From: Candidatus Zixiibacteriota bacterium
Lineage (GTDB): Bacteria; Zixibacteria; MSB-5A5; GN15; FEB-12
Reading direction: 5' to 3'
Assembly: GCA_029932795.1 (NCBI GenBank)
Contig: JAOZPL010000004.1
Coordinates: 1-19,478, forward strand
DNA: 19,478 bases
Shown: positions 1-6,836 of the stretch, piece by piece
Numbering within the stretch: the stretch's first letter is position 1
How the letters are laid out: every line of letters starts with the position of its first letter
The notes under the pieces: generated by a model
Database searches by the model: none
Told to the model about the DNA's origin: nothing
Seen by the model: only the letters and a program-made list of their open reading frames with translations
Program-made: the position numbers and the translations under genes

Positions 1-127
1 ATGACATGACAAAACAGACCACCGCCACTCCCAGCATGACCCCGAGGATCGTAATCCAGTTGGAAACGGAGACAAAATACCTTCCGGAACTGAAATATCT
101 TCCGGCGATGTAACTCTCAAAACTCAT
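1..127 (-). CDS. LolC/LolE-type lipoprotein-releasing permease, N-terminus (partial)
   Basis: Only the first 42 codons, from the ATG at 125-127, lie in the window; the rest runs off the left edge. The peptide begins MSFESYIAGRYFSSGRYFVS and continues with a hydrophobic stretch of the type WITILGVMLGVAVV. This is the characteristic start of LolC/LolE/MacB-like ABC permeases: an amphipathic segment around FE.YIA.RY, then the first membrane helix starting at about residue 23. In the known family these permeases, with the ATPase LolD, extract lipoproteins from the inner membrane and pass them to the periplasmic carrier. The gene follows lysS on the same strand, an arrangement that to my knowledge occurs in deltaproteobacteria and related groups. 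No good Shine-Dalgarno is visible before the ATG, but a well-spaced promoter is present upstream. LolC versus LolE cannot be resolved from this fragment. Confidence 0.75.
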   Translation of the reverse strand, partial: MSFESYIAGRYFSSGRYFVSVSNWITILGVMLGVAVVCFVMS

Positions 128-172
128 AGCACACGGTTGCACAGGCAAGGCTAATTACTTGCTTGGCAATTA

Positions 173-201
173 ATTATACATCGAGCCAGAGGGTGATACA
201 A
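173..201 (-). promoter_or_regulatory. Sigma-70-like promoter for the LolC/LolE-type gene
   Basis: On the minus strand TTGTAT (196-201) is followed after exactly 17 bp by a perfect TATAAT (173-178). Transcription would start near 166, giving a leader of about 40 nt before the ATG at 127. The -10 is perfect and the -35 matches three of six bases, the TTG core. The promoter implies the permease is not dependent only on read-through from lysS. Confidence 0.55.
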
Positions 202-271
202 TCATTTTCGGGATACTGTGGAGGAAAACGACTTACAATCTACTTCAAGCCGTGCACCCGGTTACAATTAC

Positions 272-333
272 CGGCAGGCACGGAGACCTGCCGATCAAAG
301 AGAATGTCTGTCTCCACCCAACCGATCGGCAGG
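272..333. repeat. Nested inverted repeats (hairpin cluster)
   Basis: CGGCAGG (272-278) pairs with CCTGCCG (287-293). The right arm, extended to CCTGCCGATC (287-296), is also perfectly complementary to GATCGGCAGG (324-333). The same segment can therefore form two mutually exclusive hairpins, 272-293 or 287-333. The cluster lies between the LolC-type promoter and the larger repeat at 414-477. No coding frame with convincing protein character covers it. Its function is unknown. Confidence 0.5.
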
Positions 334-413
334 GTTCCACCCCGGCCGCTGTCTTTGTCAGTGGGAACTTCAGTAGAAAGACGAGCCACAATCTGGTGTC
401 CAAAGTTAAGGCG

Positions 414-477
414 GGTCAACCGGATAGGTCGGGTTCCGAAGTCCGCCGCAGGTGGACGAGAAACTCGACGGTTGGCC
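414..477. repeat. Long three-tier hairpin repeat, copy A
   Basis: The core at 425-469 shares the backbone taggtcgggttccg.agtcc, then ggac.agaaac.cgac, with the element at 18485-18526. It folds as nested stems: GGTCAACC (414-421) with GGTTGGCC (470-477, one G-U pair), GTCGGGTT with AACTCGAC (one G-U pair), and GTCCGCC with GGTGGAC around a GCA loop. It lies in the gene-free stretch between the permease start and lysS. The architecture is like REP/BIME elements, which are dispersed palindromes between genes. The family assignment is structural only. Confidence 0.65.
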
Positions 478-551
478 TCTTAGACCGTATTCTGCTACAA
501 ATCATATAATGATCATCCCCTCACATCACTTGCAAAGGGTTATTCTTTCAC

Positions 552-650
552 TCAGATCCTCGTAACCCGGTACTGTCCATACGAGCGTTCGAAGGTGATG
601 TCGATGCACCTGTTGCCAACCTTGTAGTGGTAGGTAACCACCGTCACCAT
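552..650 (-). other. Possible 32-residue ORF or gene remnant
   Basis: Downstream of lysS on the same strand an ATG at 648-650 opens a 32-codon frame ending in TGA at 552-554. The product starts MVTVVTYHYKVGNRCIDITF and ends ERSYGQYRVTRI. The alternating hydrophobic and polar pattern resembles two or three beta strands of a real protein rather than random translation. There is no Shine-Dalgarno, a stop lies just upstream in frame, and no family is recognised. It may be the tail of a decayed gene or chance. The rest of the 128-695 stretch holds the promoter and hairpins listed separately and no other gene I can support. Confidence 0.2.
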
Positions 651-695
651 CAGCAGTAACGATCAGTAACTGGCCAGCGTGCGCGGATCGCCAAC

Positions 696-2276
696 CTATT
701 CCCCCTTTTCCTCCTCCAGTATCTGGTTAAGTATCTGGGAGACGGGGATTGTGCCCTCTTTCATCTCTTTCATCTGCGGGAAGAAGATGACATCGCGGAT
801 ACTGTGCTGGTTGGTCAGCAGCATCACCACGCGATCCACGCCGATGCCCAGTCCCCCCGTGGGCGGCATGCCGTACGCCAGCGCCGTGATAAAGTCATCG
901 TCGAGCGGCTGAGCCTCCTTGTCACCCGCCTGGAGCGCCTTGCCCTGCTGGAGGAACCGTTCAAGCTGATCCATTGGGTCATTTAGCTCGCTGAACGCAT
1001 TCGCTACTTCCTGCCCGGCAATAAACAGTTCAAACCTTTCAGTCAGGCGGTCATCCTCACGGTGCTTCTTGGCCAGGGGTGAAATCTCAACCGGGAAATC
1101 AGCGACAAAGGTCGGCTGTATCAACGTCGCTTCGACCTTCGCCTCCCACACCGCCTCGATCACCTTGCCCCGATTGAGCAGATCTTCAGTTTCAACGCCG
1201 AGTTTATCGGCCTGGACCATCGCCTGCCTGTAATCAAGTTCAGTGAAATCAACCCCGGTCTGCTCTTTGATGGAGCCGAGCATTGTCACCCACTTAAACG
1301 GCGGCTCAAAATCAATCTCGTGCTCATCATATGTGACCTTGTAGCGCTCATGCAGGGTAAAAACCGTGTGGCGGAGGAGTTCCTCGAGCAGCCGAGCTAT
1401 ATCCCTGTAATCAGCGAACGCCCAGTACAGCTCAATCATGGAGAACTCCGGGTAGTGCAGGCGATCGAGGCCTTCGTTACGGAAATCCTTGCAGAACTCC
1501 CAGACTTTGTCATACCCGCCGACTATCAGCCGTTTGAGGTACAACTCATCGGCGATACGAAGGTACATCGGGATATCCAGCTTTTCGTGATGCGTTTTGA
1601 ACGGCTGCGCCATGCCGCCGCCATAGAGCGGTTGAAGGATAGGCGTCTCAACCTCCAGAAATCCTTTTTCGTTAAGGAAATCACGAATAGTCTGAATAAT
1701 CCTCGCCCTCTTGACAAACGTTTCGCGCACCTCCGGGTTGACAATCAGGTCCGCATAACGGCGACGGTAGCGCATCTCCTTGTCGGTCAGACCGGAGTGC
1801 TTGTCCGGCAACGGATGCAGTGATTTGGTCAGCACCTCAAATGAGCTCACCCGGATCGTCCGTTCACCCGTCTTTGTCACCATCAGCTTCCCCTCGCAGC
1901 CGATTATGTCACCGAGGTCCAGAATGTCAAAAACGTCGAAAAGCCCCGGGCCGACTTCATCCTTGCGGACATATACCTGTATGCGTTCGGTGGCATCAAG
2001 CAGGTCGGCAAAAAAGACCTTCCCCATCTTCCGCTTGAGCATTATCCGCCCGGCCACCCGAACCGGCTCGTCACCTTTCTCCAGTTGGTCAAAGTCAGCC
2101 AGTATCTCGCCGAGGTGGTGGGTCAACTCAAAACGGTACGGATAGGGGTTGACCTGCCGCCCGCGAAGTTCCCTTACCTTTTCCCTCCGCGTCTTTATCA
2201 GTTGAGCCAGTGGAATCTGAATCTGTTCCGAGGCTTCGGGTTTGTTATCCTTCTCATTCTGTTTCCGTTCTCTCAT
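696..2276 (-). CDS. lysS: Lysyl-tRNA synthetase, class II
   Basis: Charges tRNA-Lys with lysine in the cytoplasm using ATP. Order of parts: a charged N-terminal helix; an OB-fold anticodon-binding domain at about residues 70-155 (RVAGRIMLKRKMGKVFFADL); class II motif 1 at about 190-220 (RARIIQTIRDFLNEKGFLEV, then ETPILQP); motif 2 at about 265-280 (FRNEGLDRLHYPEFSMIELY); and motif 3 near the C-terminus (GLGIGVDRVVMLL). The length of 526 residues is close to the bacterial norm of about 500. I chose the ATG at 2276 because GGGGA lies six bases upstream. A GTG at 2291 would add five residues (MRGHS) and cannot be excluded. The gene lies 84 bp after coaD with no terminator between them, so co-transcription is plausible. 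Confidence 0.96.
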   Translation of the reverse strand: MRERKQNEKDNKPEASEQIQIPLAQLIKTRREKVRELRGRQVNPYPYRFELTHHLGEILADFDQLEKGDEPVRVAGRIMLKRKMGKVFFADLLDATERIQVYVRKDEVGPGLFDVFDILDLGDIIGCEGKLMVTKTGERTIRVSSFEVLTKSLHPLPDKHSGLTDKEMRYRRRYADLIVNPEVRETFVKRARIIQTIRDFLNEKGFLEVETPILQPLYGGGMAQPFKTHHEKLDIPMYLRIADELYLKRLIVGGYDKVWEFCKDFRNEGLDRLHYPEFSMIELYWAFADYRDIARLLEELLRHTVFTLHERYKVTYDEHEIDFEPPFKWVTMLGSIKEQTGVDFTELDYRQAMVQADKLGVETEDLLNRGKVIEAVWEAKVEATLIQPTFVADFPVEISPLAKKHREDDRLTERFELFIAGQEVANAFSELNDPMDQLERFLQQGKALQAGDKEAQPLDDDFITALAYGMPPTGGLGIGVDRVVMLLTNQHSIRDVIFFPQMKEMKEGTIPVSQILNQILEEEKGE

Positions 2277-2360
2277 AGAATGTCCCCGCACAGGCGTTCA
2301 TCGGGTTGGGTGTTTGCATCATCCGGATTCTTCTGACAGAGGCTGGACGGCACCCGGAAC

Positions 2361-2870
2361 CTACTTATTCATTTTCGATCTTTTCGCCAGCGCCTTTTTG
2401 ACCACTGTTGGCACGAGATCGGTGATGTCACCCCCGTTCTGAGCGACATTTTTAACCAGCGAGGAAGACAGGTAAACCCACGACAACGCCGGCATAAGGA
2501 AGACCGTCTCCGCTTCCCGGGCGAGCTTGCGGTTCATAAGCGCCATTTGGAATTCAAACTCAAAGTCGGAGACAGCCCGCAGACCCCTGATGATGGCATT
2601 CGCCTTCAGCTTCTTCGCCAGGTTGGCCGTGAGACCGCCGAAACCGATTACCTTTACTCTCTTCGCGTCCTTTAGCTCTTTGACAGCTTCAGCCATAAAA
2701 CTGACACGCTCGTCAAAGTCGAACAGCGGGTCTTTGCCGGCATTCTCCGATACTGCCACCACGACCTCGTCAAAAATGCGACAGGCGCGCTCGATCAGTG
2801 AAAGGTGACCCCTGGTCACCGGATCAAACGTCCCGGGATAAACAGCCCGCGTGATTTGCTTCTTTGCCAT
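2361..2870 (-). CDS. coaD: Phosphopantetheine adenylyltransferase
   Basis: Catalyses the penultimate step of coenzyme A synthesis, adenylating 4'-phosphopantetheine to dephospho-CoA. The nucleotidyltransferase signature is intact: YPGTFDPVTRGHLSLIERA near the N-terminus (the T/H.xGH-type motif), then RGLRAVSDFEFEFQMALMNR in the middle and a late SSSLVKNVA segment matching the ISSS.VRE motif. The 169-residue length is typical. The start at the ATG at 2868-2870 follows a GGGTGAG stretch at suitable distance. A GTG twelve bases upstream (2882) gives MRLT plus the same protein and is a weaker choice. It sits in the minus-strand series between the PilM-like gene and lysS. Confidence 0.95.
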   Translation of the reverse strand: MAKKQITRAVYPGTFDPVTRGHLSLIERACRIFDEVVVAVSENAGKDPLFDFDERVSFMAEAVKELKDAKRVKVIGFGGLTANLAKKLKANAIIRGLRAVSDFEFEFQMALMNRKLAREAETVFLMPALSWVYLSSSLVKNVAQNGGDITDLVPTVVKKALAKRSKMNK

Positions 2871-2892
2871 AGTCAGTCTCACCCGAGCCTGT

Positions 2893-2940
2893 CTGCCCGG
2901 GCAGCTTTCTTGTCCACAAACATAGGCAGGATTGATCCTG
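2893..2940. promoter_or_regulatory. Two perfect palindromes upstream of coaD
   Basis: Between the PilM-like gene and coaD lie CTGCCCGGGCAG (2893-2904, perfect 12-bp palindrome) and CAGGAT-TG-ATCCTG (2927-2940, 6-bp arms). Neither is followed by a T-run, so they do not look like terminators. They could be operator sites or leader structures for coaD. No known regulator site is recognised. Confidence 0.3.
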
Positions 2941-2948
2941 AGGGCAAG

Positions 2949-3803
2949 TCAATTGACCGTCAGGCCAAGTGCGACAAGATAGTTCTCGGGTGAAACCCCC
3001 TTGAGGTCAACGGTATCACCGATGAAGCCCAGATGAATCTCCGGCGTGCTGACACCAACCGGAAAGTACTCGACAAAAATAGCCTGCACACGTTCATCTA
3101 CCTGACTCCCGTTAAGAACCAACCCGGCCAGTGGCAGGTTAGTGCCTCGGTCGGCAAACGAAGCAAGTTTGAAATTGACCACCGTCCGGAGCTCGACAGC
3201 GATCCGCTTGAGGCTCGATTCTGAGGACAGGTCAGCCCCGCCGAGCACCAAATGCGTCAGCTCAACCAGCCGCTTGTGATGAACAAAGCAGATGGAGGCC
3301 AGATCGTCGGTAAAATCCACCAGTGCGACCAGTTCACCCGGAATCTGACGACAGAAACTCAGATACCCCCGACCCAGTGCGGCGGCCCGGATCAGATATT
3401 CAACACCTGCCGGTTCTCCTTCGAGGTGATATTCCGGCAGCAGGTTCTCCAGTCGTTCACGGCGGTAGATCAGACCGAGCCGGCAATGGTCGTCATTGGC
3501 TGCCAGGAGATCAAACTGAAACATGTTCTCCGGCTCAAGCACCGACTGCGCCAACTCAAAACGGCAGCGCTCTCGAATGTCAGGGCCATCATGCTCACTT
3601 AATCGCAACCGTTTAACCAGTACCTGGGAATCGGGGACTGACAGCACCAACTTCTCACCGTCCAGATGACGACTTTCATGAAGCTCTCCACGATCGAATC
3701 TGTCAAGAGCGAGAACTTCAGGACGGCCCGCATCACATGTCACGCAGGCCCTGTAGAGGTCGTTCCCCCTGCGGTCAATACCGATTGTACGCAACCCGCT
3801 CAT
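2949..3803 (-). CDS. PilM-like actin-fold ATPase-family protein
   Basis: This 284-residue protein has the layout of PilM/FtsA-type actin folds. A phosphate-1-like segment lies at the start (TIGIDRRGNDLYRACV). A phosphate-2-like segment (LVALVDFTDDLASICFVHHK) is followed by LGGADL, matching the GG.DL of PilM. A late LAGLVLNGSQVDE resembles the adenosine-binding region, and the C-terminus is VALGLTVN, like the ALGL end of PilM. In type IV pili PilM is the cytoplasmic actin-like ring partner of PilN. The Gly/Asp residues of the nucleotide loops are poorly conserved (VDFTDD instead of VDIG.), so nucleotide binding is uncertain. The start ATG overlaps the stop of the HhH gene by 4 bp (ATGA), which implies translational coupling. 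No pilN, pilO or pilQ is nearby. A GspL-like or other actin-fold scaffold is an alternative. Confidence 0.6.
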   Translation of the reverse strand: MSGLRTIGIDRRGNDLYRACVTCDAGRPEVLALDRFDRGELHESRHLDGEKLVLSVPDSQVLVKRLRLSEHDGPDIRERCRFELAQSVLEPENMFQFDLLAANDDHCRLGLIYRRERLENLLPEYHLEGEPAGVEYLIRAAALGRGYLSFCRQIPGELVALVDFTDDLASICFVHHKRLVELTHLVLGGADLSSESSLKRIAVELRTVVNFKLASFADRGTNLPLAGLVLNGSQVDERVQAIFVEYFPVGVSTPEIHLGFIGDTVDLKGVSPENYLVALGLTVN

Positions 3804-4213
3804 CGCCGCACCTTCAGGTACGGCCGAAGCCGCTCGTACACTTTCGGCCCGATGCCTTTGACCTCGGTGATGTCCACCTCTCGCTCAAAACGGTGATATT
3901 GCCGGTAGATGACAATCCGATCCGCGAGCACTCTCCCGATGCCGGGCAGGAGCTCCAACGAATCCGCCGGGGCGGTGTTGGGGTCAAGCTGAAAAAGGCC
4001 GGTAAACTCCTGGTCGGCGTCCCCGAGGAAAACCGGCAGTGGCGCAGATCGATCAGTTGGTAAGGCGTATGATTTTATAAGAAGGTACCCTCCCATAATG
4101 ACCGCTGTAACACTCAGAATGGAGAGGACTTTCAACTGACGTGATGAAAAGTCGAAAAACTGGTTCACGCTGCGCACTGTTCGGTGTTTTCCTTTTACCG
4201 GAATATAACCCAA
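3800..4213 (-). CDS. Membrane-anchored helix-hairpin-helix (ComEA-like) protein
   Basis: From the TTG start the protein is 137 residues. It has a basic N-terminal tail, one membrane helix at about 28-48 (KVLSILSVTAVIMGGYLLIK), a linker, and a C-terminal double HhH unit. HhH1 is about 74-104 (LDPNTAPADSLELLPGIG, with the classic N.A...L..LPGIG), and HhH2 about 114-134 (ITEVKGIGPKVYERLRPYL). ComEA proteins bind double-stranded DNA outside the inner membrane during DNA uptake. Here the domain order (anchor, linker, HhH) is the same. The start is uncertain: the TTG at 4213 lacks a clear Shine-Dalgarno, and a GTG at 4177 (residue 13) follows an AGGA at slightly long distance. The gene overlaps the PilM-like gene by 4 bp and follows lptC by 76 bp. 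Confidence 0.7.
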   Translation of the reverse strand: MGYIPVKGKHRTVRSVNQFFDFSSRQLKVLSILSVTAVIMGGYLLIKSYALPTDRSAPLPVFLGDADQEFTGLFQLDPNTAPADSLELLPGIGRVLADRIVIYRQYHRFEREVDITEVKGIGPKVYERLRPYLKVRR

Positions 4214-4289
4214 GCAGGTCTAAAATCAACCGTCTGGGGAGCAGGTCGCAGCGGTAACCGACAGAGGGACAAACTTCCCCCTGAAACCG

Positions 4290-4865
4290 TTACGGTTTGA
4301 TGCGACCTTCTGTTTCTCTCACCGTACCGGAGACCTGCCGGAGGATTTTGATGCGGCCCAGATTTCGGTCAGCCTCCATACCCCAACCGGTAACGACATT
4401 CCCTCCCAGATCGGTAATCCTCACGAAGGCGTCGGTTTGAATTTTTCTGGTGCCGGGGTTCCAGAACAGATAGTCGGTCTCAAGTCGTGAGCTGTCCTCG
4501 GAGACAACGACCACGTTTCCGTAGATGTGCAGGTGCCCCTGGTTTTCGCGGATGACACCCGAGTCACCCACGACAGTTGACACCACCCGACCGGTTGAGT
4601 CAAAGAAACGAATCGTCAGATCATATCCCATAGTGGAATCGTTCGCCTCGAACTTGTAGATCTTGTCGGCGAAGATTTCACTCGTTACCTGCCCCTGGTC
4701 ATACATGTATATTCTGGCGCCGCCGACCTCGGAATCGGGGCGACGGGCACTGTCCTCAAGGGTGGCTTCGGCGGAGTTCGATGTTTCCCGGCTGCCGCAA
4801 CCGCTCAAGAGGATCACCAACATGAGCGACAGTATCGCCAGTAGTCTGTTTTTACAGGTCATCAT
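4290..4865 (-). CDS. lptC: LPS export system protein LptC (lipoprotein form)
   Basis: This 191-residue protein has a lipoprotein signal peptide (LLAILSLMLVILLSGC, acylated Cys at 23), a disordered linker, then a beta-rich domain. Its pattern matches the LptC/LptA beta-jellyroll: RIYMYDQGQVTSEIFADKIY, a repeat around STVVGDSGVIRE, and HLHIYGNVVVVSEDSSRLET followed by YLFWNPGTRKIQTDAFVRI. LptC bridges the inner-membrane LptBFG extractor and periplasmic LptA during LPS export. E. coli LptC has a transmembrane anchor; a lipobox variant is common in other phyla. AGGA six bases before the ATG supports the start. The gene directly follows kdsA-kdsC-kdsD and the acyltransferase, as expected for an LPS cluster, but lptA and lptB do not follow it here. 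Confidence 0.85.
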   Translation of the reverse strand: MMTCKNRLLAILSLMLVILLSGCGSRETSNSAEATLEDSARRPDSEVGGARIYMYDQGQVTSEIFADKIYKFEANDSTMGYDLTIRFFDSTGRVVSTVVGDSGVIRENQGHLHIYGNVVVVSEDSSRLETDYLFWNPGTRKIQTDAFVRITDLGGNVVTGWGMEADRNLGRIKILRQVSGTVRETEGRIKP

Positions 4866-4929
4866 TTATAATCCTATACGAACTCCGGCGCCCAAGATGG
4901 CATAATGTGGGGATTTGTCAAGGTGGAAA

Positions 4930-5826
4930 TCAGACTTTGGTGCGCCAACGATTATGCAGCCAGATCCACTGCTCCTTGTGCTCTTCGATTATCTCCTCTA
5001 AGGCCTTGGTACACTTGAGAGTAACCTGGTAAACATCGGTCTCAAAGTCACCACTCGGCTTGAGCTCAATAGGAGGCTTGAAAACAACACGGTACCGGTT
5101 GTCGGGTGTTCGCAGGCAGGCTGACGGGAGAAAAGCCGAGCCGGTTTTCAGACCGATCATCGATTGCCCAACCGGCGTATTGGCCAGGCGACCAAAAACA
5201 GGGACAAATATACCTCTTACTCGGGGCGAGTCCGTATCGATGAGCACTCCCACCCCCTTCCCACTCCTGAGCCAGGCCAGCAACCGACGGGGAGAATCGG
5301 AGGTTGCGATATTTGTCAGCCCCACCGCGAGGCGGTTTTCTACAAGCAGTTTGTCCAATCTCGGATCATACATCTCACGGCCGATAACAGCTATGTCATA
5401 ACCAAGGGACTGCACATATGCCGCCAACAGTTCAAAATTGCCGAGGTGACCGGCTACACCCAATACTCCCCGGCCACGCCGGTAAGCAGCTTCCCAGTGT
5501 TCCAGACCTTCTACGGAGATAAGCGGTCTAATTTCAGTTGCAAAATGTCTCCTGAACCTGACAACATCCGCCAGATTTTTACCCGAGTTGATAAAAAAAC
5601 TGCGGCCGATATTTCGCTTCTGTTCATAGTTTATATCGTCCTGGTAAACCAGGGAAAGATGCCGATGGACTCTGTGCTGCTCCCGCGGGATCAGTTTCCA
5701 GGCTGCCAGGCCAAGCCAAGCGCCAACAAACATGGCTGCATTTCGTGGAAGTATGTTACATAAAGCCATAAACAGGCGGATAAGGCAGTAGGTAATATCG
5801 TGCTTGATTTTCTTGCGAATTGTCAT
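4930..5826 (-). CDS. LpxL/HtrB-family lipid A acyltransferase
   Basis: This 298-residue protein of the lysophospholipid acyltransferase superfamily is in the size range of LpxL/LpxM. The catalytic H-x4-E motif is visible as GHLGNFE (H127, E132). The N-terminus has a membrane-associating helix at about 12-45. The C-terminus ends QWIWLHNRWRTKV, the Trp/His/Arg tail typical of LpxL-type enzymes. Known members add secondary acyl chains to Kdo2-lipid IVA, which fits its position between the Kdo genes and lptC. Substrate and chain length cannot be read from sequence. It starts 47 bp after kdsD; GGAG abuts the ATG, too close for a normal Shine-Dalgarno. Confidence 0.85.
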   Translation of the reverse strand: MTIRKKIKHDITYCLIRLFMALCNILPRNAAMFVGAWLGLAAWKLIPREQHRVHRHLSLVYQDDINYEQKRNIGRSFFINSGKNLADVVRFRRHFATEIRPLISVEGLEHWEAAYRRGRGVLGVAGHLGNFELLAAYVQSLGYDIAVIGREMYDPRLDKLLVENRLAVGLTNIATSDSPRRLLAWLRSGKGVGVLIDTDSPRVRGIFVPVFGRLANTPVGQSMIGLKTGSAFLPSACLRTPDNRYRVVFKPPIELKPSGDFETDVYQVTLKCTKALEEIIEEHKEQWIWLHNRWRTKV

Positions 5827-5873
5827 CTCCGGTGCCCGTCAACCCGGTTGTCGATCAGCCGACACACCTGTGG

Positions 5874-6836
5874 TCATACCAGCTTAGTCTTGAGAATATC
5901 GTGCAGATGAACAATGCCGATCAGCCGGCCGTCTTCATTGACTGTCGCCAACTGGGTAATGGAATGTTTTTCCATTATGGCCAGCGCGGCGTCGAGCACA
6001 GCTTCGGAAGAAACAGTTTTGGGATTCGGAATCATCACCTCGGATGCCCGCAGACTGTAAATATCCCTTTTGTTCTGGGCCAGACGGCGTAAGTCACCAT
6101 CAGTAAAGATGCCCGTCACCTCGCCCGTCTCGCTGGTCATCAGCACACAGCCAAGCCGCTTGGAAGTCATCTCCAGAATCATCTCGGAAACCGGTGCATC
6201 AGGTGGTACCAGAGGGATCTCATCACCAACATGGTGAACCTCGTGAACGTGCTTCAGCAGGCGCCGCCCCAGAGTACCTCCTGGATGCAGAACGGCGAAA
6301 TCGTCCGGAGAGAAGTCACGCGCTTTCAAAAGAGCCACCGCCAGCGCATCACCCATAACCATTGTCACGGTAGTGGAAGAGGTCGGAACGAGGTTGTTGG
6401 GGCAGGCTTCAGCCTCCACGGAACAGTCGAGCGCGATATCGGCGCTCTTAAAGAGCGGCGAGTCAACTGTCCCACAAAGAACGATAATCTTAACCCCCAG
6501 ACGTCGGGTAGCGGCAATGATGCTCTCGATCTCATTCATCCGACCGGATTTTGAGAGAATCATTAATACGTCCTCGGAGCGAATCAGACCCAGATCACCG
6601 TGCAAGGCCTCGGCCGGATGCAAAAAGAACGATGATATCCCCGTTGAGTTAAATGTGGCAGCGATCTTCCTGCCGACAAGGCCCGATTTCCCCATGCCGG
6701 TGACAATCACCCGCCCCCGGCAGTTGAGAATCAGCTCCACCGCATGGGTGAAGTTCTCATCCAGCCGAGCGGCCAGCGCCGCAACCGCGGCAGCCTCCAT
6801 CCGAATAACATCCCTGGCATGTTCTCTCAAATCCAT
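5874..6836 (-). CDS. kdsD: Arabinose-5-phosphate isomerase
   Basis: Interconverts ribulose 5-phosphate and D-arabinose 5-phosphate, the first committed step of Kdo synthesis. Residues 35-170 form the SIS domain (VIVTGMGKSGLVGRKIAA, then HPAEALHGDLG and SKSG). The conserved HPGGTLGRRLL follows, carrying the His known to be important in E. coli KdsD. Two CBS domains occupy about 205-320 (DAPVSEMILEMTSKRLGCVL, and VSSEAVLDAALAIMEKHSIT). The 320-residue length equals the two-CBS form of the family. The start codon shares one base with the kdsC stop (TGATG), so translation is coupled. The GutQ/KpsF paralogues are the only alternative, and the kdsC/kdsA neighbours favour KdsD. Confidence 0.93.
   Translation of the reverse strand: MDLREHARDVIRMEAAAVAALAARLDENFTHAVELILNCRGRVIVTGMGKSGLVGRKIAATFNSTGISSFFLHPAEALHGDLGLIRSEDVLMILSKSGRMNEIESIIAATRRLGVKIIVLCGTVDSPLFKSADIALDCSVEAEACPNNLVPTSSTTVTMVMGDALAVALLKARDFSPDDFAVLHPGGTLGRRLLKHVHEVHHVGDEIPLVPPDAPVSEMILEMTSKRLGCVLMTSETGEVTGIFTDGDLRRLAQNKRDIYSLRASEVMIPNPKTVSSEAVLDAALAIMEKHSITQLATVNEDGRLIGIVHLHDILKTKLV

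Noticed and set aside
163..483. A 106-codon plus-strand frame through the repeat region
   Set aside because: It runs across hairpin repeats, is Arg/Ser/Thr-rich without pattern, and has no start context.
505..510. Perfect TATAAT on the plus strand
   Set aside because: No acceptable -35 lies 16-18 bp upstream and no plus-strand gene follows.
5164..5763. A 199-codon plus-strand frame
   Set aside because: It is antisense to the LpxL-like acyltransferase, whose catalytic motif and C-terminal signature are clear.
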